The position numbers and the translations under genes were made by a program. Below the pieces are notes generated by a model. That model was not told the DNA's origin. It saw only the letters and a list, made by a program, of their open reading frames with translations, and searched no databases. From Isochrysis galbana (lineage: Eukaryota > Haptophyta > Isochrysidales > Isochrysidaceae), in the NCBI GenBank assembly GCA_018136815.1, contig CM030940.1, positions 1,070,418 to 1,134,417 of the forward strand: a stretch of DNA of 64,000 bases, read 5' to 3'. This document shows, piece by piece, positions 20,423 through 30,539 of this stretch (within the stretch, counting starts at the first letter, position 1; every line of letters begins with the position of its first letter).

Positions 20423-21095
20423 CGGTCGTAGCGGCTGCGTCGGACGTCTCCTCTTCCTTCTCCTCCGTCTTCTCCTCACCCTCCTTTTCGTTCGCCTTGG
20501 CAGGAGCGGGCGCCTCGACGGTCTCGGCCTCCTCGGCGGTCTCGCCCTTCTCCTCCTCCTCGAGCTCCTCTTCCAGCTGCGTGGCCTCTTCGAACCGAGT
20601 GAAGACTTCTCCGACTGGTGCGTCGGACGCAGCCGTCTTCTCATTCTCCGCCTTCTCCGCCTTCTCGTCCTCTTCCTCGGCTTCCTTCTCATCGGCGAGA
20701 GCGAGCGCGTGGGCGGTCTCGACCTCCTCCATCGACTCGGCTGGCTCCTCGACATCCGCAACCCGCGCGATGGGAACAAAAAGACCTGGAGCGTCCGACG
20801 CACAGTCCTCGTTCTCCTCTTCTCCTCCCACAGGCCCGGAGTCCTCGTCGGTGGTGGTGGTGGTGGCCTCATCGGTCGGGGAAAGGGCCTCCTCCTCGGC
20901 ATCAGGAACGCGAACAGGATCCGCCTCCTCCGCCGCGCCCTTGGAGCAGGAAGAGGAACGAGTCGTGCGAGCAGCGCTTGCGCTCGGCGTCCAGTCGACA
21001 GGTGGCGGTGTCGAGCGAGTCGAACGAAACCAGCGAGCAGGAGCACGAGACGAGAGGACGGAGGACCGTACCGATGCGCGCCGAGTCGCCACCAT
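20409..21095 (-). CDS. Acidic low-complexity protein upstream of the ankyrin ORF
   Basis: 228 codons from ATG 21095. The N-terminus is basic and Ser/Arg-rich. The rest is a Glu/Ala/Thr-rich run (EEEDEKAEKAENEK, EELEEEEKGETAEEAE) likely to be disordered or coiled coil. No domain is recognised. The start follows a pyrimidine-rich leader on the minus strand (21100-21240), and the whole unit sits downstream of the repeat module at 21290-21700. The frame ends at 20409, just past the ankyrin ATG. It may be the first part of a single ankyrin-protein gene whose junction I cannot resolve. The +1 frame through the same DNA encodes only Arg-rich sequence and is less likely. Confidence 0.45.
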   Translation of the reverse strand: MVATRRASVRSSVLSSRAPARWFRSTRSTPPPVDWTPSASAARTTRSSSCSKGAAEEADPVRVPDAEEEALSPTDEATTTTTDEDSGPVGGEEENEDCASDAPGLFVPIARVADVEEPAESMEEVETAHALALADEKEAEEEDEKAEKAENEKTAASDAPVGEVFTRFEEATQLEEELEEEEKGETAEEAETVEAPAPAKANEKEGEEKTEEKEEETSDAAATTDVVT

Positions 21096-21289
21096 CGTGA
21101 GGAAGACGAGGGCGAGGAGAGAGCTGGAGGGTGAGCGAGGAGGGAGGAGGGAGGCAGGCAGTAGGAGCCGTCTCTCTCTGGTAGGTCGATGAGAGGGGGG
21201 AGGAGGGGACCCGGGGGAGGGGGCCCCGGGGGAGCGGAGAGACCCCAAGACCTCGATTGTTTACGTTAGTGTTTTCGCAATATACGGTA

Positions 21290-21700
21290 ATATTTTCCCC
21301 GGTCCCAGGGGTGCCCCCGCGGTTCCCGACCGCCTCTGCGTCCAGAGTCCCCCCGCGGAAAGAGTGAACGCACGGCGTGCACCTTCCTGGAAGTTGCTAT
21401 GCGCACGCACGGCGCCCCGCGGGGGGGGGAAGCCGATGTGCATACGCACGGCGTGCACAATGATTGCAAGCAATCACACGTGCTGCGCAAACGAAACGTC
21501 TCGTATATGGCTACTTTACGTTAATGTGGGCCTTAGGGAAAAAAGTTTCTATGCGCACGCACGGCGCCCTCGCGAGGGGGAAGTCGATGCGCATACGCAC
21601 GGCGTGCTCAATGATTGCAAGTAATCACATGTGCTGCGTAAACGAAACATCTCGTATACGGCGACTTTATTTTAAAAAAAGTTTCTATACACAGCCTTGT
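21290..21700 (-). repeat. Inverted copy of the 820-nt module core, internally tandem
   Basis: On the minus strand this matches about 17100-17290 of the direct repeat: (a)acgaaac(a/g)tctcgtat, tgattgcaa(g)caatcaca, cgccgtgcg, gcgccgtgcgtgcgcata, 'gcaacttccaggaaggtgcacgccgtgcg' (split by me for brevity), then 'ttcactctttccgcggggg'. Here the core occurs twice in tandem with a period of about 151 nt. It ends about 200 nt upstream of the acidic/ankyrin start, the same position the direct-repeat copies hold relative to their ORF. Confidence 0.75.
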
Positions 21701-22821
21701 TTTGTACCAATATTGTTCATAACTAAAAAGAAAACAGATTGTGGTCCTCTTTTGACGGAACGCGACTTAACAGAGAGGACGGTGCCGGAGAGACACCATC
21801 CAGCGACGCCAAAGGGCGGGCAGACGACCGCGCCTCGGGCGCAAGGACGACGAGCACAGCACCGGCCCCAGAGGCCCAACCCAACAAACACCATCACAAA
21901 AATGGGCCAACACAATGTACAATGTACAACCCGCACAAAACTCTCGAGAGGGAGCGACAGCGCCATAGTCATACTGAGCCCTTTGGGCCCTAGAGAAACA
22001 AGACTACACAAGAGACTAACCTGGCCTCCCCCCACGGCCACACAGGTGGCCCTCCTTGACGAAGGCGACGGGGCGGCGGACGATCCGACGGGGGCGACAG
22101 TTACGCACAGGAATAAGGAAGGAATCTTTCGAAAACCCTTGAGTGAGTTGATGAAGACCGAAGTAAAACAGCGCCACGATATAATCCAACGGCCAACACC
22201 TGAGGGGGAATCAGGGTCACACAAGGGGGCGGTTCCTTGCACCGGCGATACCTGAACGCGCGACTTAGCCTAAAAACGCGAGGAGCACGCAAGGAGGTAG
22301 CAACCAGAAGCCAGGTGAGGGGCAAGCAGGCGACAAGGGAGGCGACAAAGGAGGCGAGGGCAAAGAGGGCGAATGGGCGAATGTAGGATCCTGCGACGGT
22401 GACTAGTGACTAGCCTGCAAGGAGGGGACATAGAAACGCAGACAACTTCTAAAACAAAAAGGTCGATCGCGGATGCGACACCCTTGTCGCGTGCTTCCCC
22501 CGCCCCCGGTAGCACGCATCCCATCCCGCTGAGGGGCTGTACCTCACATGTTACATACATCAGTCCCCCCGCCTCCACACATTCCACAGCCACAGCTCCA
22601 CTCCTCTCTCCACAAGATCTTTGCTTTTAAGATTTAGGAACTGTGTTTTCTACGATCGCTAGTACTACTTGGAGAGTCATTAGTGCCAATCTATCGACGG
22701 CTGCCCACTACAATCATCTGCCTTGTCTTCACAATGTGCGTGAGTACACGTGTGGTGCTGCAGTTCCTTGGGGATTACGTGCGCTATGGGATGGGCTTAC
22801 ATAGGCTTTAGGGCTTAGATG
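21701..22821. other. Intergenic stretch without recognised genes
   Basis: ORFs on both strands around 21685-22255 overlap and show no family motif. 22330-22380 has iterated 'ggcgacaa(g)gaggcga' words. I see nothing that I can support as a gene, though part may be 3' UTR of the SDR gene. Confidence 0.35.
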
Positions 22822-25800
22822 TCACCTGCGCCTTCGGCCGTCCTCAAGCGCGCGAAGGTCTCTCTGCAGGCGCTCAAGAACGGTCGCTTCCGAGGTCTCT
22901 TTGACTAGGGTTCCTTCCGCCATCTCGGCGCGCATCACACGGAGTCGAGGAGTGCCATTGCCCTGCGCCAACGTGCGCGAACCCACGAGTGGCCCAGTCT
23001 CCGCGACAATGACGAGGGCGCCGTCGGGGTCTCCGCTCTTAGGTATGATGGGCGCATTGGAATCGGCCCACTTGTCTTCTGGGCTCTCATCAGCCATGTC
23101 ATCATAGCCCGTACCTGCTTGTGCATCGCAAATTGGCGGTCGCAAGTGAGACATTACATAAAGAAGAAGAAAGCGGCCACAAAATTCTTGATCGTGGTTG
23201 CTTGACAAATACGTAGAGGCCATAGGCGACATTCAGCATTCAAGTTGTGGCATGGCAATTAGTGTTGTGTACAAGTCGCACCTGTGGTCACAAAGCGCAA
23301 CATCACTCCCCCAGGGACATCAATAACCTGCAATCATGTAGGTGGCAGCGGCCTTGTGGTGAGGGTGGAAGTGCTTGCATGGGTGAGCGGTGTAGGCTTG
23401 AGGTGAAGGGTGCCATGATATCAAGCCAATGCATACGCGCGGGAACGGAGTTGCCATGCTCTTGGCGGTCTGAGCGCTTGCCGTTCCGTTAGGCCTTGCC
23501 CAAGGCATGGGCGGAGTGGATCGTCAAGAAAGAGATGGACACATAATGAAGGAGAGTGAAGCGACGTAAGTCGTGGTGCTGATGGTGGTGTCGCCTAGTG
23601 CACGGGCCGTACCTGAACTGGAGTGGTTAAACCTTGGCCGGGGCGCAGAAAGGCTCGACCCCACTGCCGGAGCCACTCCGCCACCTAAGCAGGCACGTCG
23701 GATGGGTACCAGAATGACATGACGAAGACGATAGGCAGTTGCGTGTGACGAGCTCGCCACCTTGCAACGAGCGAGGCAGCGCGACACGAAGGGTGGAAGT
23801 GAGATGGGAATCGTGCGGCGGGCGAGCACCTCGGTTGGCGCCAAGCTGCCAAGAGGCAAGCGCAGGATCTCCGGCCCAACAAGTTTCAAAAACTCATCGT
23901 CGAGCCCCATGTCTGAGTACACGGACATTCCCGTTGAGCCCGAGGCCGAGCGAGGTGCAACACTAAACGTGGCATTGACACTCTCGTCACGACGAAGTGT
24001 TTCGATAAGTACCGAGGCCGCTATGTCGACAGGTAGGTCGCCGGAGAGCGCGTCTCCCGGAGCGATCTCAACTGCAACGTCCTGCGAGTTGGGAGACGAA
24101 ACTTCAGACGCGGCGGCGATCTTGCCGAAGCGCACGATCGAGTGCCCTGGGAGCTTCTTCTTCGCGACGAGTAGGGCTTCTTGCTCAGTGGCGCGCTGGC
24201 GATCGAGCTATCGACATTGGGTTAAAGAGAGGGCTTGGGTCAGCTAAGGGCTCGCGCTCGATGCAATGATCGACTGGCTGGAAGAGTAGCTCTCGAGCCG
24301 CGAATGGAACGAACCGTCGTGCGCCGTGAATGGAGTGAGTGGATGCGGTGGATGGGGGCATGGAAGCGCACCTGCCCCATGAGGTTGGAAAGAGAGAACG
24401 GGAGCTGACGCGTTCGCTCAACGCCATGACTACTAACAACGACTACGCGTTGGACGGTTCCGACCGCCGCAATGGCCTTCATGAGCCTGCCCATGGCCTA
24501 AAGACACGGGGGAGAAGATAAGAAGTCGAGGGTGCTGTGGAGCATCAGTTCTGGGTGCCAAAGTCCTCCAGGCGAGCGCATGGAGCAGATAATTCCGCTA
24601 GCGAGTACGGCAGGCTGGAGATCTTCAGAGAGCGCCCCCGAGAGCTGCCCACCTTGGCCTCAACACCGCCTTTGCCGCACGTCGCCTCGGTACAAATCAC
24701 CACCGCCGACGCGTCGGAGAGCGATCGTGTGAGGGCAGTGGGCACGAAGGGCTGGAAGAGGCGAGCCTCAGTGCCCGTTGGGAGCGACTCCGCCATGGCG
24801 TCCACATCGGTGCACAATGCGCTTACCGTCCACTGGCCGCTACCTCCGCCCTCGCCTACCGAGCTCACCCCACGCGCAATCGTGGACACCAACTGCTGAC
24901 CCAGCGCGCACTCTGCGCCAATGACGGCGATCCGCGCATCCGAAGGAAGTGTGGCGCGGAGCGGGTCTCCCGCTTGCAACCCGGCAAGAGCAGATCCTGC
25001 CGCATAGGAGGCCCCAGCCGCTTTAGCAGGGGCGTTGACCGCACGCAGCTTCTCCACAGCGGCGTCGATCTTTGCCATGGTCTCCGCTTTGACGCTCTGA
25101 AGCTCCGCGTCCAGCCGCGCCTCGAGCTCATCCTGCAGATAACAAGCCCTAGGAAGTAATGCAAAAAAATGCTGGTGTAGCACGGAGGTCTTGCCTATGG
25201 GGACTCGATGAAGAATCGACCAAAGCTTGGAGAGTGGTAGATAAATGCATATGGCACGCGTGAGAGGCGTGCCCTGAGCTGTGCCCACCTGCATTGCCTG
25301 GAATTTATCGGCCAGGTCGCCCTCCACCAGGTTGAAGGCTTGCCTTCGGTCATCGACCATTGAGTTGATCACACGCTCATCGCTGGCCCGTAATTCGGAG
25401 GTGTCGGTCTGCAGCACAACAAGAAAAGCTCAGAGCCCATCATGCGATCTACTGCGCGTCTTGTGAAGGTACGGTGCTTAGATAATTCACGGAAACCTTC
25501 GTTGCCACTCCCACCTTCGGTCGGATCTGAAAGTGGGCATTCCCTTTCCATCCTTCCACTCTCTTTCACCGAACCTGCCCTTGCCTTGGCGCTACGCCCA
25601 CCGGCATCGGTCCTCCCATTGTGTTGCGGCAAAACCAAGTCCCCCCTCGCCCAACACGCAAGAGCCTCTTCACCACAGAGCCCCCCTCCCACCCCCACCC
25701 CGGCCCTCGCCCCCCATACCTCCCCCCCCCCACCCCCTGCTCCGCACCTTGAAGTGACCCTAGCCATCCCACCCCATCCAACCCACAACTCTCTGAACAT

Positions 25801-26136
25801 CCCACCCATCCCACCACCCACCATCCCTCGCTCGCTCGCTCGCCCCCACCCACCCGCACCCCTCCACCCCACGCGCCTGAGAGAGCGCTTTGCGCCCCCT
25901 GAGCCTCCCCCTCGCCCTCTCATTTCCCTGCCCATCACCTTGGAGAGCGCCTTTCGCAGCTGCCGCTCCAGTTCTGTCCCCAGGTCGACGGGCTCCTCCT
26001 CGTACTGGTCGCCGTCGGCGCAGGCGCGCAGCAACGAGGCTGCGCGCCCGCCCCGCCGCCCGCCCACCCGCGCCGCCGTGTGCAACGCCGCGCTGCACGA
26101 GGCGAGCAGCAGGAAGAGGGGCACCGCACGCCGCAT
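22822..26136 (-). CDS. Plastid-targeted NAD(P)-binding atypical SDR-like protein
   Basis: Spliced gene on the minus strand. Supported exons are 26136-25939, 25408-25289, 25132-24653, 24497-24372 and 24207 to about 23616, and I infer a last exon from about 23120 to 22822. The first five junctions are GT-AG and keep phase; the last intron is less certain. The start MRRAVPLFLLLASCSAA plus an Arg-rich stretch looks like a signal and transit peptide. A helical region (DELEARLDAELQSVKAE) precedes a Rossmann fold: ARIAVIGAECALGQQLV is the dinucleotide-binding segment (motif GxxxxxG), DASAVVICTEAT is strand 4, and VQRVVVVSSHGVER and HSIVRFGKI match atypical SDRs. The usual catalytic YxxxK is not evident. 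It probably binds NAD(P) in the plastid; substrate and role are unknown. Confidence 0.7.
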
Positions 26137-26260
26137 CGAGGGGGGAGGGGAGGGGGAAGGGGGGAGGAAGAGAGAGAGAGAGAGAGAGAAGAGAAGAAGG
26201 AAGGGCACAGATGAGAGAAGAAAGAGGAGGGGGGGAGAGAGGAAAGATGCAAGGGTCACC
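26137..26260 (-). promoter_or_regulatory. Pyrimidine-rich leader of the SDR gene
   Basis: On the minus strand a C/T-only tract with (TC)n lies directly before the ATG at 26136. It has the same placement as in the GCP, carrier and UBA/WW genes. Confidence 0.4.
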
Positions 26261-27955
26261 GACCGACCCCGGGTGTACTCCGGTTGAGTGCGGAGTGGGG
26301 GTATATGAGAGAAAGAGATTATATAATTGGGGGCAATGAACTCTCGGAGGAGGGTTCACTACTTGCGCTCTCACACACATATGTAGAGTAGAGTGAGTAT
26401 GCAAGAATAACTGAAAGACAAGGGGGGCCGGCGGGGGGAGGGGGGGGGGGCGAAGAGAGAGAAGAGAAGAGGAGGAGAGAAGAGAGGAGACCGGAGCTGA
26501 CGGAACCAAGAGGTCGGCGTGGGGGCGACCGCACAGCATCTACTTTTAAATCGAACGAGGCAGGGGTTTTCCCGGTTTCCTCCGGAAGCGCGCGACTGTT
26601 GGCGAGGGGGGTACTCCGTACCTAGCCAATTCCTAGCACATTAGTTCTCCCCCTTGGTATTTTGGCCCCTTAAAGCTTTGGGGTCCTGAGTCAAGCATTG
26701 TACTCAGCCCACATGTACTGCCCAGGCCTGCAACCTAAGGATTGGGCGGAATTGAAGCAGGTTGCGTCGCACATGCTCCACGTCTCAGGGCCTGTACGGA
26801 CTGTCAATATTGGGCCGATACTTAATCCCTAATCCCTGTCATTTTGTTCTCGAAGGTCACCTAGGCCAAGAGCCCAAGGAAATCCTTGTAGGAGAGAGCT
26901 TGCTTGGGCCAAGGGCAAGCACCCCTTGGAAGCTATCACCCATGGGCAGGCCATTGTTACTGGAGAACGAGAAGAGAGAGCCGTGCATGCACGCCGTACT
27001 GCGTATGCTGCACCAGCAGCAAGCGGGAGCGCACACGTGGATCGGCGGCCGCTCAACCCCCTCGCTCCTCCTATCACATGCACATCCCTGTGGTGCTTGT
27101 GCTATGGTGCTGTAGTGAGTCAATAAGCAATAAGAGGTAGAAAGAAAGTAGCCCGGTCACTCACTCATTTTAACCACTATTTCCCACCTCCCCTGGGTGT
27201 CCAAGGATTCCTTAGGGTCCCCCCCTACCTGCCCCGCCAACTCCCTCCCCCCTCCGAACGACCCCCTCCCGCCCCACGAAGGGCAATGGCGTCGGTGAGG
27301 GACCCCCCTCCCTTCCCCCGCGCGTGGCGGGCTATTTTGGGAGATTGGGGCGGGCGCTCACGGGAGGGAATCAGAGTGGTGAATGTGGGGCGCATCACTA
27401 TTAGAAACGCGGAGCTTCCGCGACGTCCGATCGCCCGCGATCGGCCGAAGAATGGCCTGGAGGTGGTGGCCATGCAGAGCCCAGAGCTCTCGCGAGCAGG
27501 GTGGGGGGTGACTAGTAGGTCGCACGCTGGTTCTTGAGGGTCGCACACACTCGTACTAACCCGTCCTGGCCCCTCGCACCGCAGGAATGCCTCGATTCGA
27601 TCCGGCCCGACGCCCAGGGCCACGGCCCGATTGACGTCGAGAAGCGCTCGCTTGGACGCCTGGAGGTGCAGCTCCTCATGTGGCCGTGCGGCGCGACGGG
27701 CTGGTCGCGACCGGCCCGTTCAGGGCCTGCTTGTAACCCTCAAAGCCTCCTGGCCCGGCCCCACGCGTTCGCGCCCACCGTTGATCCGAAATTTTGAGAG
27801 CTAGCGTGTGGCGTGTTCACCTCTCACCTCCGCCTTCACCGCAAAGGCGTGCGCCGTGGCCGCTAGGTACATGGATTTGGCTCCTGGGGCGGAACCATTT
27901 CATGTGATGAGATTTAGATCGCCCTAAGCAAGCTGAGGGGCAAGAGAGCGCCAGC
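26261..27955. other. Gene-free stretch before the retroelement
   Basis: Contains G/A- and C/T-rich low complexity (26400-26490, 27220-27350). A short open segment at about 27583-27760 after an AG acceptor-like site (coding for ECLDSIRPDAQGHGPIDVEK) could be a stray exon but has no partner. No other feature is supported. Confidence 0.35.
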
Positions 27956-29310
27956 GGCAAGCGCAGTCGCGTGCGAAAGTTGGGCACTCTGGCCCATTCG
28001 GCCCCCTTGGTCTTGTTGTCGATGTTGCGCAGGGCCAACTTCGACGCGATGTGTGCGGCCGGCGGCGGCGATTGGCGTGGCTGCTAGGGCGGCATCTTTG
28101 CAAGTAATGCCTGTTGTGTCATTCTATCTTAGTGGATGGCCGAGAAGGCGCCGGCAGCGCGCCCGGTCGCGGTCGAAAGTCGGGCACTCGGCCCGTTCGG
28201 CCCGGTGACGTTGGCGTGGTCGTCGGCGCCACACACGGCCGACTATGGCGCGATGCGCGCGGGCGGGGGCGGCGATTGGTGTTGCTGCTAGGGCGGCATA
28301 TTCGGATATGGTGTCTGATGAGCCAATCTATCCCAGTGCAAGACCGAGAAAGCGTCGGCAGCGCGCCCGGTCGCGGTCGAAAGTCGGGCACTCGGCCCGT
28401 TTGGCCAGGTAACGTTGGCATAGTTATCGGCGCCACGCACCGCCGACTATGATGCAATGCGCGCGGGCGGCAGGGGCGATTGGCGTGGCTGCTAGGGCGG
28501 CATATTCGGATATGGTGTCTGGTAAGCCAATCTATCCCAGTGCAAGACCGAGAAAGCGCCGGCAGCGCGCCCGGTCGCGGTCGAAAGTCGGGCACTCGGC
28601 CCGTTTGGCCAGGTAACGTTGGCGTAGTTTTCGGCGCCACGCACCGCCGACTATGATGCAATGCGCGCGGGCGGCGGGGGCGATTGGCGTGGCTGCTAGG
28701 GCGGCATATTCGGATTTGGTGTCTGGCAAGCCATTCTATCCCAGTGGGAGACCAAGAAAACGCCGGCAGCGCGCCCGGTCGCGGTCGAAAGTCGGGCACT
28801 CGGCCCGTTCGGCCCGGTGACGTTGGCGTGGTCGTCGGCGTCACACACGGCCGACTATGGCGCGATGCGCGCGGGCGGGGGCGGCGATTGGTGTTGCTGC
28901 TAGGGCGGCATATTCGGATTTGGTGTCTGGAAAGCCATTCTATCCCAGTGGGAGACCAAGAAAACGCCGGCAGCGCGCCCGGTCGCGGTCGAAAGTCGGG
29001 CACTCGGCCCGTTCGGCCCGGTGACGTTGGCGTGGTCGTCGGCGTCACACACGGCCGACTATGGCGCGATGCGCGCGGGCGGGGGCGGCGATTGGTGTTG
29101 CTGCTAGGGCGGCATATTCGGATTTGGTGTCTGGAAAGCCATTCTATCCCAGTGCAAGACCGAGAAAGCGCCGGCAGCGCGCCCGGTCGCGGTCGAAAGT
29201 CGGGCACTCGGCCCGTTTGGCCAGGTATCGTTGGCGTAGTTTTCGGCGCCACGCACCGCCGACTATGATGCAATGCGCGCGGGCGGCGGGGGCGATTGGC
29301 GTGGCTGCTA
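27955..29310 (+). repeat. 204-bp tandem array at the 5' side of the retroelement
   Basis: The word 'ggtcgaaagtcgggcactcg' recurs at 28171, 28375, 28579, 28783, 28987 and 29191, exactly 204 nt apart. A diverged unit lies one period earlier ('gtgcgaaagttgggcactct' near 27968). Units fall into two variants (cccgtttggccaggta versus cccgttcggcccggtg). Because 204 is 68 codons, frames stay open on both strands, giving long artefactual repeat ORFs. The last unit runs directly into the Gag frame. It is probably the promoter/5' leader region of the element. Confidence 0.9.
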
Positions 29311-29385
29311 GGGGACGTGCTTCTCCGCAAGTGCGACGCCACCTTCGCGGCCAACGTGCCCGGCTTCGCCAAAGACTCCGCCTCC

Positions 29386-30480
29386 ATGGAGTGGGACAGG
29401 CTCGTAGCCCGTGAAGCCGGCTCCGATCTCTTAGAGTTATCCAAGAATTTGGTGCGCGCGTACGTCCGCAAGATGGGTGACGCGAAGGTGGATGCCACGA
29501 CGGTCTGGGACCACCCAAACATGTCGCACGATATCAATCAACGATTCGAGTCCATCATCCGGAACGACAAGGTCGACGCGGCTCGCGGCGTGGATAACGC
29601 GACCAAGTTCGGCGAGTGTCTTGCAAAGACTCGCTTCCGCGTCGAGAACCACGAGCTCCCTCGTTCGGCCCTTTCGTGCGTCAACCTCTGCCAGCGCTAC
29701 CTGAGCCCGTACGAACAAGCCCGCGCTGGCCAACAACAAGCGTCGGTCACCACGGTCGCCGCCGTGACGCCGCCGGCGACTACTTCCAAGCCCACCAAGA
29801 CCGCCAAAGTTGCTAAGGCTGCCTCTAATCCCGTGGACACTACGGCTTCGATGGTCGCCGCCGTCCAAGCGGCGGTGGCCGAGGCATTAAAATCGCAAAA
29901 CAACAACTCGAACCGCAAGACGACTGGCGCTGACAATCGTCGGGCTCCTCCTCCACCTACGAATTACTCCGCATCGTCTCCGCTACCGGACGCACTTCTT
30001 GACCGTCCCCTCGGCAAAAGCACGTCTTCTCGTCGCCAATGTGAGCCCCCTCCGAACGGCCTTGGGCTTCCGGCCGATTCGGGCCTCTCGGAATGGGATC
30101 CAGGTAGCTGGTCTCGAGCGCGAGCCCGCTTCTGGCAAATTTCTCGTTACGCGGGTCACCCGGCCCTTCGCGCTGCGCTCACGCGCTGCCGCCCCTCCGA
30201 TGCCACCATGACCGCGCCGCGTCTCGACGACTTAGACCGCGACGTCAAGGAGTGGACCGACGCCAACGGCTGTGCGTACTGCGCCTTTCGTCCCCAGGCT
30301 CCATCTGGTACGCCCGAGGCAGACCTGTGGAAGTATGGCACGGGCGACGGAGCTCATAACCCCGTCGTTTGCCAACCGTACATTCGTTTTCTCTGCGAAG
30401 GCGGCAGTGGCGAGTGTGGTAACGACCCAGAAGTCCACCGCCGCCTCCGCACGATGGTTGTTCTCCGTCCGGCCCAGTAG
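29386..30480 (+). CDS. Retroelement Gag-like protein, copy 1
   Basis: 364 codons from ATG 29386, ending in TAG at 30478-30480. Upstream the frame is open into the tandem repeats, but there is no ATG in this copy (only TTG at 29296), so the start is uncertain. The N-terminal ~150 residues look helical, as in capsid proteins, and a Thr/Ala/Lys linker follows. The C-terminal part has a Cys/His cluster: CAYC, then GAHNPVVC and further Cys (FLCEGGSGEC), possibly a nonstandard zinc knuckle. It would coat element RNA and form particles. The same frame stays open after the TAG into the polyprotein, so Gag is probably the termination product of a readthrough pair. Confidence 0.65.
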   Translation: MEWDRLVAREAGSDLLELSKNLVRAYVRKMGDAKVDATTVWDHPNMSHDINQRFESIIRNDKVDAARGVDNATKFGECLAKTRFRVENHELPRSALSCVNLCQRYLSPYEQARAGQQQASVTTVAAVTPPATTSKPTKTAKVAKAASNPVDTTASMVAAVQAAVAEALKSQNNNSNRKTTGADNRRAPPPPTNYSASSPLPDALLDRPLGKSTSSRRQCEPPPNGLGLPADSGLSEWDPGSWSRARARFWQISRYAGHPALRAALTRCRPSDATMTAPRLDDLDRDVKEWTDANGCAYCAFRPQAPSGTPEADLWKYGTGDGAHNPVVCQPYIRFLCEGGSGECGNDPEVHRRLRTMVVLRPAQ

Positions 30481-30539
30481 GTCGCCGGCGGGGCCCACGT
30501 CCGCGCTGTTACCCCGCTACCAGTCCAGGGTAGTGGGCC
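30478..30539 (+). promoter_or_regulatory. Putative stop-codon readthrough signal, copy 1
   Basis: CAG-TAG-GTC context, then an 11-nt spacer, then a predicted RNA fold. GGCCCAC (30492-30498) can pair with GTGGGCC (30533-30539), and TACCC (30510-30514) with GGGTA (30528-30532); the two 3' arms are adjacent so the stems can stack. A stop followed at 8-12 nt by a stable fold is the layout of known UAG readthrough sites between gag and pol. Function is inferred. Confidence 0.5.

Noticed and set aside
19496-21046. Single 516-codon ankyrin ORF with an Arg-rich N-terminus
   Set aside because: The upstream half is an Arg-rich shadow of the acidic frame; no ATG supports it as a natural N-terminus, and the acidic frame has a good start and leader.
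27955-29310. CRISPR-like array
   Set aside because: Units are contiguous 204-bp copies without unique spacers and belong to a retroelement in a eukaryotic genome.
29296-29388. Gag start at 29296
   Set aside because: The codon there is TTG in copy 1; it becomes ATG in copy 2 only through a 1-nt deletion near the contig end. ATG 29386/36892 is present in both.
28119-29537. 472-codon minus-strand ORF made of 68-residue repeats
   Set aside because: It exists because the 204-bp tandem unit is a multiple of three and GC-rich; the plus strand is equally open, and the Gag frame reads the other way.
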